Source of the DNA: Opisthorchis felineus
Lineage: Eukaryota; Platyhelminthes; Trematoda; Opisthorchiida; Opisthorchiidae
Assembly (NCBI GenBank): GCA_004794785.1
Contig: SJOL01001452.1
Coordinates: 1 to 64,000, forward strand
Direction of reading: 5' to 3'
DNA length: 64,000 nt
Shown here one piece after another: positions 33,801 through 42,936 of this stretch (positions within the stretch are counted from its first letter, which is position 1; every line of letters begins with the position of its first letter). The notes under the pieces were generated by a model. That model was not told the DNA's origin and did not search any database. It saw only the letters and a program-made list of their open reading frames with translations. The translations under genes and the position numbers were made by a program.

Positions 33801-36800
33801 GTGTGGATCTGTTTTTCATGGGCTATCTATTTTCATGTGTGGTTCATAGTTTTATTAGAGATAAAGCTGTATCTGGATAGTATTATTGTCCTCATAGATA
33901 TATCAGTGCCTGAATTTTTTGTCAGTATCCCGATATTCACGATCCTACCCATTGGCATCCGGTTTTTGCAGCAAGTTGTTCCTCCTGTCCTTGCCTTCCG
34001 ACTTGGCACATTGGGTTTTCTAACGCCGTTCCCCTTCGGTTCCTTTCAATCCTGTATTCGTCGCGCTATGGAAGGTGAGAATGCTCATTCTGTTTTCATC
34101 TTTTTTACTGCACTATAATTAAACGGTTGATGAGTCCCAGCTCTGGGTGTCCGAGCTTGCCATCCTTCCAACTCGGTCCTTCGTTGCTTAGGTGCGGAAC
34201 GCACTCTTCTGTCGTACTTTATGAATTCTTCTGCCAGATCCTGAATCCTCATCGTTCATTTCCATCAACCCTTGGTACCCTTACTTTCGCGGAGGTGTAC
34301 ACATTTGCTCTAATTATTGCCTCAACTTATGCGACGAACGCACCAGAACCCTCGGGTTCCTGCGGTAGCTTTCTTTTCAGGACAATCGATTCGCAAGCGG
34401 AAGATCGACCCAGATCTCCCAGGTCGACTTGTCTCTATGGTATCGGCGTAAGTTCTTAGTCCAGAGTGTCCGAATATCTGTCTTTATATCAATTGGTACC
34501 AATACCAATGCGTCCTGGATAGTATCAGTGCCTTCCTCGCTTGTCGGGACTACACAAAGAGACCAGTTAGATTGTCTACAGACAACTGTTGGTTTGTGGT
34601 GCAATGGAGCGATTGCAGTCGATTTCACTTAGACTGGCGTCCACGGTAGCTATCTCTGGTAAAGCACTCCTCCGGCAAACGATAGATCGCGAGTTCCGTT
34701 CCCACCTTTGTTTGCGTCATATATACATGGGTTTCTATTCAAGCCACTTGTGAACAGCCACTAAGTCATTTTCAATTGTTTACACCCCAGGAGAACACGA
34801 AACTTAGACGTTAGTTTGAAAGTGTCTTGTAAAGTCACTTTTGCATTTTATTTTGTCGTGAAAACTGCAGATATATACTCGATTCCACAAAGGTCCAATG
34901 TGAAGATTATGCAACTGTCACTGTTCCCTAGTTAACGTACTAGAACACTATATCTGAAACCAATCTAGTGAATGTTTATGTTTTGTTCTCCCTGGCTACG
35001 CAAGACTTAATGCCTCGCTAGGTTTATGTAACAATGAATGAATCGAAGCGACCTAATCACTTCCTTATAAAGCGGCGACCAGTTTCTGCATTCTCTTTGG
35101 ATCCGTTTACAGTACAACTCATCTGGTAATAGTCGGTAATATCCTTTAAGTTGCCCACCACTCATGCCGCATTTATTCCCATTCAGGTCCTTCCATTTGC
35201 TTGATGAGAACCCGCTTACGTTGTGAGATTTTGCGTGGCGATCAGGATGGCAAAAGTGTGACGGACGGTTCAGACACTTTCTCATCTAGAAGTAATTCTC
35301 CCGATAAGGAATATCATGTGCGTCGCCTTATTTGTTTGTTTTGTGTCTTAATATCTTCTATTTCATTATATTCAAGGTTGAACCCCATTTCCAAACTGAC
35401 TCAGTTGGCTTGCCTTGCGTACGTAATCTTCTGGGGACTTGTAAATGTTATTTCCATTGACAGCCAAACATCCGTATTCGTTTCACTTCCGAATCTGCAT
35501 GCTCACATTACAAACTATGTATCCCCCCTCAAGATGGGCCGATTTGTCTTTATTTGACGGCTTTCTGTTGCTCTCTTTATAGTTCAGATGAGTGCGCTCT
35601 CTTAAACTGTAATCCATCTTATACGAAGATCCATCGGTATGTTTCGATGCGACAGATTAAAAGTGAAAGCGGACACCAGTCCTAGAGTTCTATTCACTGT
35701 AGTGAAGTCTAGTTAAATATAGAGCCTTGCGCTCTCAATGTAGTCTCAGTTTCCTTAGTCTCACCCATGTCCCACATGATTGCAGCATATCAAATGGTGC
35801 ACAAAAAAGGCCATACAGTCTTTGCCTAAATGCACATCATGAAATTTAACCCAATGGATGCACTGTGGAGTCAGTTTATCCTGTTCGTCGCATGGTTGTT
35901 AAGTTCTCGTGTTAAGCAGATTCTCCCCCTACACGCGTAAGACGACTTTACATTTTACCGGATTAATTAGTTGGTAGTTGAATTGATTAGTATTTAGTTG
36001 ATTAGTTACGAAATGTGTTTGTTCATAGGTTCTGACTCCTATTAATTCTGGCTTCTGCCATTCTCATGTCGAAAAAATGGCTAACACATTCGTACTTCTC
36101 GCATAGTAGATTGCTTATGTGTTATGACGTAGACCTTGAGTCTACGTTGAGCAGTACAACGTTTTGCACCACTCGGTTATCTTGTCTGTTTGTATTTACT
36201 AGTAAAAACACTCGAATCTTGATATCGATCGGCCAAGCTTGATATTACCTCGATTGCAGTACCTTGTAAATCAGCCATGACATCCGATGAATACCGACCA
36301 CAGTCTGGCGACTGGTTGGTTTATTCCATCCCATTTCAGATGGCGTTCTGGGCAATCCTTTCTTCCCCATATTGTCGATGTTCAGCGTCCTTTCTTCAAC
36401 TCAGTTTGTAGTATTATTCTTTGGAGTCTTTGGGTAATCAGCATCCGAAGTAAATTTGTCGATCATAAATGGTTCATCCACTGGGCGAGATAGCTCAGTG
36501 GTTAGAGTGCGAATTTACTGACCGGAAGGTCCGTGGTTCGAACCCGACCCCTGCCTCTCGACTTCCCCTGTCTAGGCTCAGGCAACCTGGCAGTATCCCA
36601 GCCCTCGTGCTTCCCTTGGGTGGCATGGCAGCTAGGCACCGAGAGGGTGTTACAGCTGGACGATTTTTTTTCCACTGGGCGTCTGCACCTACTTGATAAG
36701 CCATCATTGGTTTTCCTGGAGCCCAGTGTGGTGCCACTTTTAGGCTTATGATACCGATGTTCATCGGAAATAATGGGATCAACGAGCAAGTACGCAAAGG

Positions 36801-39351
36801 CCAGTTGTTGACCATCAGTCTGTCTAAATGTCGTGGCATGCAATGAACGCTGGCACTAAATACCTGTTTATCGTCTAAGTGCCTGGGTATGCGTCATTAG
36901 CGTTCAGCCTAATGCCCACACTTCCCCAATTATAGTACCGTATTAGTCTACAAAAGGTACCATCGCCCCACTGCGATTTAAAACTTGATGGCAATCACAC
37001 GATCACCCCTACTGTTATACGTAGGGTTCGGGGATGTGGTGAAGTATATGAGTGTTGGCCAGTCAGTAAGCCGGTCAACCAAATGACTGTAAGACTATGT
37101 AGGCATCTCATTTCCGCTCGGAGCGTTTGGTTGAAAGAGCTGTTCCACATGACAGTGGGTAGAGTTTATAATTCATGACTTTCTGAGGGCGATCTGTACA
37201 CCCTTTGAATTGGTGCATTTGATTGGTAGCACTGGCTCTTGTCGGACTCTGAGTGACAGGTGTATTCCTCCAGAAACGTGAGCCAAGTAAGCTTCATATA
37301 CCATCTGTTGGTGGTTCAAAAACAGAGGTTAGCCATCTGCTAATCGCTGGTTTGTTAGCCCGGTGGAAGCAATGGGCCGGGTTTTCTTGACAGAGACCTC
37401 AAATGGCTGGCTTTGTAGGAACATTTTGAGAGGTGTTCAAGCTGGATAGGTCTGCTTGTCGGCTGTTCACCCCCCCCCCCCCCCCCCCCCCGAACCACAC
37501 ATCCCACGTTATGCGTGTGATGTACTTTTGATTAATCGGTTTAACATCCTTGAAATAGATTACTCAAAGCAATGTTCAATTGATTCGGATATTCTCTTTC
37601 TCTTACTTGGATAAAGCGCATGCATCCCGAATGTATTGTGTTTTCGGGTTGATCGTGCAAGTCATTTGGCAGGACATTCAGGTGTTTTATTTACTCTGTA
37701 GACCTTATTCAAGTGTCCTTTAGTGTAATGTTTTATTCGTATCTGTATTACAGCACAGTTAAGTAATGCAGATATTTTCTACCTGGACGGCTTCTAAACG
37801 TAGGTTTCCGCCCTGTATGCTGTATCAACACGTCATCACGTGACGAATTTATTGATATACCATCTGGATTGTGAACAGTCGTCAGAAGTGCTCGCTTCCT
37901 TGGTTGGCAACAGTAGCGTGCGTGAGCTCAGCAACTGGTCTCTTCGAATCGATATTTCTGCATCTGAGTTGAGTGCTTTTCGTCCAAAATTAATGCAACC
38001 GCCTATGTCATCTGTGCTTATGAATACCGGTGCGCAATATAACTGTCTTTAATAACTGTGCCTTTAACCGATTTTGGCTCGTATTCATTGTGTTGTGTAC
38101 ATGTTTAACAGTTCCTCAACGAACTAGTGGTTGATCGCGGTCTGTCCCCGTGCCCTTGTGACCTCCTGGTGAAAGTCAACGGAAAGACGGTAACTCACTT
38201 CGAGGGGGACGGTAAGTGTAGCACCATTTTTTGCTTTCCCAGAAGGACCGTATGTACAAAGTAAAGTTTCCTCTAACAAACATTCTGATCTCTTATGTCG
38301 TGGCGCAGATAGAGCTGCGCAGGGAGAGAGTGGAATCTATTCACGTTTTTGTTGAGGTTTCTCTGTAACTATGTTAAATCATTCACCACATTGACTGGAA
38401 GTTCACTTGTGTACTGCGTACACTGATATTTCACTGTCATTGTTGTCATCGTCATAGTTGTCGCCGTTATGATCGTCTCAGCAGTTTGTCTGTCATATTT
38501 TGGGAATCATGGGCTGCAAGCACTTATCCTGATACCTCCATTTATTCAGCCGATTGCTACAATGCCTTACTGGTGATTTGGCCACTGTTGCGGTAATTTA
38601 CCTTTAAACCTGTTGCATCCCAGCAGGTTTTATAGTGTGGTACCACTGTGGCGGTACTCTTACCCAACTGGCAGTGTGAGCTGGGGACATGTTGAAACTC
38701 TCCTTGACTGCAAGGTTCATTGCGAGGATGTCAGTCATAGCGCTGGGTATTTGTGTGACGCGGCCATCTTATCGCTTTGTGATTCAGGGTTGATCGTGAG
38801 CACACCGACTGGGAGCACTGCGTACTCAATGGCAACCGGTGCCAGTCTACTTCATCCGTGTGTGCCGGCCTTCCTGCTAACTCCGATTAATTCGCTGACG
38901 CTGAGTTCAAGAGCGATAGTTCTTCCGATGACAGTGTGCCTCGAGATTTGCATCAATTCGACTGCTCGGTGTAAATTGGCTCATTTTTCTTTCGATGGAC
39001 GTTCTCGAGCATCCAATCTCATACGTGATGGAGACTCCATTTCGGTTACTGGTTCACCTTATCCAGTACCTTGCCTATCCACTGAAGACCAGGTGAGTAT
39101 CACTGCCCTGTTTTTTGTAGCTGTTTCCCAACGATTTTCAGTCGTTCGCTGTCTTTTCTTGGTTCGAAGGCTACCTAATTGTTTCGAACTCAGTAACGTC
39201 TCGACAGCATACGTAACGATGCCCTTACACCGCAATTTCTTTTTAGGCCGCTGATTGGTTTTGTGGACTGAATAGCTTGTTGAATTGGAACGCTCGACGC
39301 AGGCATTCACCGTATTGGAGTGGCTCACTCTGTGCGGACGAAGATACTTGA
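27555..39351 (+). CDS. NADK: NAD kinase, catalytic domain, six exons (N-terminus not found)
   Basis: Makes NADP+ by phosphorylating the 2'-hydroxyl of NAD+ with ATP, normally in the cytosol. Exons: 27555-27842, 33972-34074, 35187-35317, 38112-38211, 38788-39092 and 39247-39351. The phases (0, 0/1, 1/0, 0/1, 1/0, 0) fit throughout and give 343 codons ending in TGA. Conserved parts in order are CLGGDGTFLKI (ATP/NAD-binding GGDG), PVLAFRLGTLGFLTPF, RTRLRCEIL, LNELVVDRG, STPTGSTAYSMATGAS (glycine-rich NAD site), SFDGRS and IRDGDSISVTGSPYP, ending with an ADWFCGLNSLLNWN tail like the animal cytosolic enzyme. The animal enzyme is about 100 residues longer at the N-terminus; that exon was not identified. 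No stop or frameshift interrupts the exons, so the gene is probably functional. Confidence 0.93.
28458..29195 (+). repeat. LTR of a BEL/Pao element (copy 2) in NADK intron
   Basis: 738 bp, similar along its length to 10467-11201. Starts TGTTTCCTACC, contains GACTACTCGTGAGTAG and GACACGTGACACGAGC, ends CTCAATACAGCA. It is followed by gag on the same strand, so it is the 5' LTR. Confidence 0.7.
29196..29696 (+). pseudogene. BEL/Pao gag start, truncated
   Basis: After a leader, the + strand at about 29560-29695 reads VPKFYGNLLHYWKFLRGF, TSGITQYVTDPANRLAFL and IDTCESEA. This is the P-x-F-x-G-x-x-x-x-Y-W-x-F-x-x-x-F pattern of DUF1759-type gag. It is cut off at 29696 by an inverted LTR. Protease and pol are missing. 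Confidence 0.65.
29697..30125 (-). repeat. Inverted, truncated LTR of the same BEL/Pao family
   Basis: On the minus strand it begins TGATTCCACCCGTGAATCAAC at 30125 and follows the LTR copies through GACTACTCGTGAGTAGCG and GATTTGGCACGTGATAAG, stopping at 29697 in the middle of the LTR. With 28458-28895 it forms a ~420-bp inverted repeat around an ~800-bp loop inside the first NADK intron of the window. Confidence 0.7.
30905..31545 (-). pseudogene. RTE-type LINE fragment G: C-terminus and 3' region
   Basis: Minus strand from 31540: RSIGRVLWEHRISNAEIRQV, matching the C-terminal RTE block (L-R-x-I-A-x-V-x-W-x-x-R-V-S-N). The following 3' part shares long stretches with 22240-22600 of LINE D. The RT is missing. 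Located in the NADK intron. Confidence 0.6.
31546..33274. other. Unassigned intronic stretch
   Basis: NADK intron sequence without recognised repeat or motif. Its left edge may hold more eroded LINE sequence. Confidence 0.35.
33275..33460 (+). repeat. tRNA-derived SINE, copy 5, in NADK intron
   Basis: A box TAGCTCAGTGGTTAAGG, B-box region GGTTCGGACCC (one change), body CAACCTGGCAGTACCTCAG and GTGGCACGACAGCTAGGC, tail CAGAACGACTTCT. Confidence 0.85.
33972..34074 (+). CDS. NADK: NADK exon with LGTLGFLTPF
   Basis: Acceptor GGTTTTTGCAG, donor GTGAGA. 34 codons plus one base: QVVPPVLAFRLGTLGFLTP, FPFGSFQSC, IRRAMEG. The codon for the final Gly is completed by the next exon. Confidence 0.92.
35187..35317 (+). 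CDS. NADK: NADK exon with RTRLRCEILRG
   Basis: Acceptor TTCCCATTCAG. It codes for CLMRTRLRCEILRG and a Ser/Asp-rich loop ending in PDKEYH. The donor is GTGCGT, a usable but weak GT site. The joint EYH to FLNEL lines up with the matching place in the animal enzyme, which supports this choice. Confidence 0.85.
35318..36484. other. Intronic stretch without assigned elements
   Basis: AT-rich NADK intron sequence. No motif recognised. Confidence 0.35.
36485..36668 (+). repeat. tRNA-derived SINE, copy 6, best preserved
   Basis: Head GCGAGATAGCTCAGTGG with an intact A box, GGTTCGAACCCGACC with a perfect B box, body CAACCTGGCAGTATCCCAG and GGTGGCATGGCAGCTAGGC, tail ACAGCTGGACG followed by a T run. 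In NADK intron, same orientation as the gene. It can serve as the reference copy for the family. Confidence 0.88.
36669..38111. other. Intronic stretch with a C22 tract
   Basis: NADK intron. Apart from the homopolymer at 37470-37491 nothing is recognised. The open frame 37840-38052 (+) runs into the next intron end but lacks both kinase similarity and a fitting acceptor. Confidence 0.35.
37470..37491. repeat. Run of 22 cytosines
   Basis: An uninterrupted C22 run, flanked by TGTTCA and GAACCA. The flanks are themselves a short inverted repeat (TGTTC/GAACC). It could form an i-motif, or a G-quadruplex on the other strand. Its length may also be an assembly estimate, since such runs are unstable in sequencing. 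Confidence 0.9.
38112..38211 (+). CDS. NADK: NADK exon with LNELVVDRG
   Basis: Acceptor TTTAACAG, donor GTAAGT. Codes for FLNELVVDRG, CPCDLLVKVNGKTV and HFEGD. The N-E pair contacts the nicotinamide ribose in known structures. Confidence 0.92.
38788..39092 (+). CDS. NADK: NADK exon with STPTGSTAY
   Basis: Acceptor TTGTGATTCAG, donor GTGAGT. Codes for LIVSTPTGSTAYSMATG, HPCVPAFLLTPI, LSSRAIVLP, SFDGRS and RDGDSISVTGSPYPVP. The exon continues an open frame into its upstream intron, so the start is fixed by the acceptor and by the phase of the previous exon. Confidence 0.92.
39247..39351 (+). CDS. NADK: Last NADK exon
   Basis: Acceptor ATTTCTTTTTAG. 34 codons from AADWFCGLNSLLNWNARRR to SLCADEDT and the TGA stop. 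The preceding intron is only 154 bp. No close AATAAA was found after the stop; the first clear one is at 40925. Confidence 0.88.
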   Translation, partial: AADWFCGLNSLLNWNARRRHSPYWSGSLCADEDT

Positions 39352-41184
39352 TAACTTGAATTCGAATCACTATCATTCTTGAAAAACCATTTCACACAAT
39401 TGTCGCTGTGCTGTTATTTTGACACCGTTTTTTCTAGATTGCTTCGCTATCTTTGTGATTTTCTATTGTTGCTTACCTATAAATCAATACGGACCCATGG
39501 CAGTACTCTGTCTACTATCGTCCTCAGAGAGTCCAACCCGCTGAACTCTGTTGAGCCATTTGGGGAGTTCAGCATGTGTTCAGAGAGGAAGCCAAAAGTT
39601 TTCCTTAGTGCTGTTGATGAGCAAAAAAATCTGAGCGTTGACAGGCTGACTTCGATGGCGTAGATGGCGTTCACTTAATGTCGCTACCTATTTTCTTTGC
39701 TTGAGACTGACGAACTATTTGACAGCACACAAGGCTACAGCGAATGTTGGATGCTCGTGGATTGTTCATTGAGCTTGACAATTTTGTTGCATGTGTTTCG
39801 TTGTCAATCGTGCTGGCCTCTTCGATAAGAAGCAGAATGCGCACTGACGTTTGGTAACAAAATTGCCAAGCTCAGCAAGTAGTTCAGCAGGCAGTGTATA
39901 TGCGTGGGTGTTCTAAACGTAATTGGCCAGCTGCACTAACCCAATCAGAGCCGAGTTTCTAAAAGTCGCGATGTGTTGCACGAATTTTTCCAGGCTTTTC
40001 TCCTCCTAAGATAGCAGACGGTTTGGGATACAGATTGACTAATCGAGTAACGGACTTTTAATGCCATTAGCTAGTCGATTCTAGGTGATCAAGCTCGGTT
40101 TCAAACTAGAGGGCTGTTCATATGCGTGGATGATCTGAGTAATGCTTGTCACTGGCATAGTAGCCATCGTTCCTTTAGCTAGGCTCAGTTCCCCAGTGTT
40201 TGAATTTCACGAAAACGCTTATTTACTCACCAAGAACTGACTCAATTACCTTCTTGTGCAAACGCCTCCTCGAAGCGAATAATTCCTTGCTTCCTTTGAA
40301 ATCTTTTGAAATATTATGTTAACCTATCGTTTGCGAACGCCCAGTTTCCTGGCACATACTGGAGTTATTACCTAGGATAAGTTAGTGGCTAAACGTGACA
40401 TGCTCACTTACAAGATGGAGTCTGCCCGATACCGGTACTGAGCCTTAACCCGTTTCTATATAGTGTGAGCCGAAAGCAGATTTAGTATGACTGCCACTAA
40501 TCTCTCCGTAATCCGCGCAAGTGTGGATGGCGCTTAACGCATCAAGTTATTGGTTGTTGGCCTGTGCGCCGGGTTTGTGAACTGGCTTGCACGCGTTTCG
40601 TCTCAAATCGAAGGGATGTCCGTGCGCGGTTAAGTGGACATTTCCTTATCGCCTGCCTGCTTTTTATGTGGTCTTTGAAGACTGCCTGTGATTTGTCAAT
40701 TGGGTGGTGGTTTTCTCCGTTTTATTGGTCCAGTTATGACTTGTGTTGCGCCGTGGTCCGCTTTCTTCGCATTCAGTTAGTTTTTCGTTAGCTTTCTTCT
40801 AGAAGTCAGCGCTGTTCTGATTTCTTCACTTGTTGTCGTCTCACGACTTGGCTGTTCCCGATTCCATGGTTTTCTTCTCCGAACATTGGTAGTACTCCTG
40901 ATGCACCAACCTACAACCTTTCAATAAAGAAAGTCGAAACAGCCTGCCAGTTTGTCTCGATGCGATATCTGGATGACGTCAACTAGGACGAAATGATGGT
41001 CTTGTTTAGTATGAGCCCATTACCCAGATCCATAGAGTAGGTGCTGCCAACACAGCTGTATCGGACCCATCTGGTATATTAGATGAGTCGCTTGAGTAAA
41101 ATTACCTCTGCGAACTGTTCAGCCTAGGCTTGACTACATAGTATGGGTTTGACGGAGAATACCAGGAACAACTGCGAGGGACAC
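39352..41184. other. 3' flank of NADK, unassigned
   Basis: Contains the NADK 3' untranslated region, length unknown. The first plain AATAAA is at 40925-40930. No other gene or repeat recognised. Confidence 0.4.
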
Positions 41185-41720
41185 GAATGAGATCGTCTGT
41201 TTCAGGATTTGCTGCACATAGTGCAATGCAAAAGCTAAGACGAATTGTATTGTCGAAACGTGGTTTCGCTGGGTCAGTGTTGCCTTCCTTCTCATCATAA
41301 ACAGCGGGCTGGAGCGAATCAGCTATGAACCAGCGTTTTTAACTTCTTCTTCCCAAGGGAAGAAGAAAACGATGGAAATTTGACATTCTTGGACGTTCCG
41401 ATTGCTAGTGTCGAACTGACGACTAAAAACCGGGGTGCGCAGAAACTGGTTACGCACTGACGAAAATCTGAGTTGCCACAGAACTTATCCAAACTACCAC
41501 AAACCAAGATGTATTCGAACACTTCAAGCGAATCGGGAAACCGTAATACAAGGTAGCCTACAATTGAACGAGAAAAACGCCGATATGAATCTTTCCAAAG
41601 GAATAGATACCCGAGGAATCGTGTTGGCGTTCGGTTAAAAAACCCTGTACGACCTCGACAACACAGAGATATGACAAACGAATCACACTTTCGTGCACCA
41701 GATGACCCTGTCAAAGCCAA
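41185..41720 (+). pseudogene. Penelope-like element RT fragment
   Basis: Across + strand frames: RGTRMRSSVSGFAAHSAMQK corresponds to the GTPMGSPLSG-x-x-A block of Penelope RT. About 110 bp later comes KKNDG/TMEI then a FLDV-like block (HSWTFR / LTFLDVP in the next frame), the E-x-x-G-x-L-x-F-L-D-V site that ends the RT palm. The VDD site between them is not readable and no GIY-YIG domain was found. Three frames are needed, so it is a dead fragment. The call is by pattern and moderate only. Confidence 0.45.
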
Positions 41721-42034
41721 GAGGAAAATTTATTTTAATAACGGAGAGCAGTGTCATAAATGGTTGTGTGTATGCATTGCGACGGACATCACTTGAGACA
41801 AACGAAAAGGAGGTTTTCCAACAGACCACATAAACACAAACTTGCTACCAGAAGACCCGATCACTTCACTCGATGGTCACGAAGCATACGAGTTCGACCG
41901 AACTGACTTATTTTTGCTGTTCATTACGTCCGGTGTACCATTCTGGAAAAGCTACACAAAAAACCGTCTCATGTTTTAACTAGTATGATATTCGAGCTAT
42001 CACAGCATAGTTCTTTGGCGTGAGATACTACTCC

Positions 42035-42200
42035 CAGGGTTTCGGGAGTTCATCAACGCTTTCTCCCCTTGTGGAGGTCATCAGATAGACGTAGCCCCGA
42101 GTTTCCGTCAACCTTATATTCTCCCTGAATACCAAATAGCACACGGTTAACGAACAGCGCCCATTTGCAGGTTACACTGACGCGGTGACAGAACCTCCAA
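42035..42200 (-). repeat. Repeat with hammerhead-like core, copy 3
   Basis: On the minus strand: AAGGTTGACGGAAACTCGGG as at 24018-24036, then CTACGTCTAT, the intact core CTGATGA (42078-42084), CCTCC and GGGG (stem II can form), then GAAA (42060-42063). The part after GAAA no longer pairs well with the stem I strand. CTGATGA is intact here while it is changed in the copy at 24048. Confidence 0.45.
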
Positions 42201-42936
42201 AAATGTGCGGTTACTTCTGTCGTCGGATATGGTTTTCAAGTTCTCTTCCAACTATAAATGGAAGTGTTTTGAAAGCTAACTGACTGAGTATCGGTCCTCT
42301 GGTTGGTACTGCTGCCTCAGTCTGCCACCGAGGCAATTGTATACGAAGGCGACGACTGATTTTGCAGTATGTACCAAGACGGAAGTACTCAAGTTGTTAC
42401 AACAGACGAACGTGTCGTATTGGTACACAGACTGCACTCGTTTTGAGAGCCCTGCTTTCTACGTTGTTCACGCTCTCATTTCGGCTTTTGGTAAGACTGG
42501 AAAAGTGCGTCCGTCAAGTCCTTACACACAAAAAAGATCTCCGAAGCATACCTGCGCCTAAAGTGAAATTTTCATGTCAGCCCCTTTTTCCTTCCCGTTT
42601 GAAAGGCCATGCCGAACGCTGATACCAGAGACTACAATAGTCTTGGATAGTGTTTGTTTCCTGGCCTAATTTTGACTGTTTAAACTACGGAACACCATCT
42701 CTATCCTCACAGTTCAACATCCAGATTTAAGCAATTATGCGCGTTCATTGTCTTCCTGTATTGCCCTTTTTCACATTTGCCTGGACAGTTAAACAAACCT
42801 GGAACTCGTTTTCACGGACTAGTTTTATATCTTTTTTTCGCGCTTTCAGACACTTCCTGTTTTATACTAGTTTGTTCGCAGATACCTAACGAGGGGTTTC
42901 AACTTATCCACTGACATTTTTCCCCAACAAGTCTTC
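42201..42936. other. Unassigned stretch
   Basis: No motif recognised; the small overlapping + frames at 42337-42622 have no family signature. Confidence 0.35.

Noticed and set aside
34128..34640. Open frames downstream of the second NADK exon as coding
   Set aside because: They lie inside a 1.1-kb intron whose borders and phases are fixed by the flanking kinase exons.
37840..38052. Extra NADK exon between the RTRLRCEIL and LNELVVDRG exons
   Set aside because: The two neighbouring exons already join in phase at the position expected from the animal enzyme, and this frame has no kinase similarity.
40925..40930. AATAAA as the NADK polyadenylation signal
   Set aside because: It is about 1.6 kb after the stop codon and nothing links it to the gene; a single hexamer is expected by chance.
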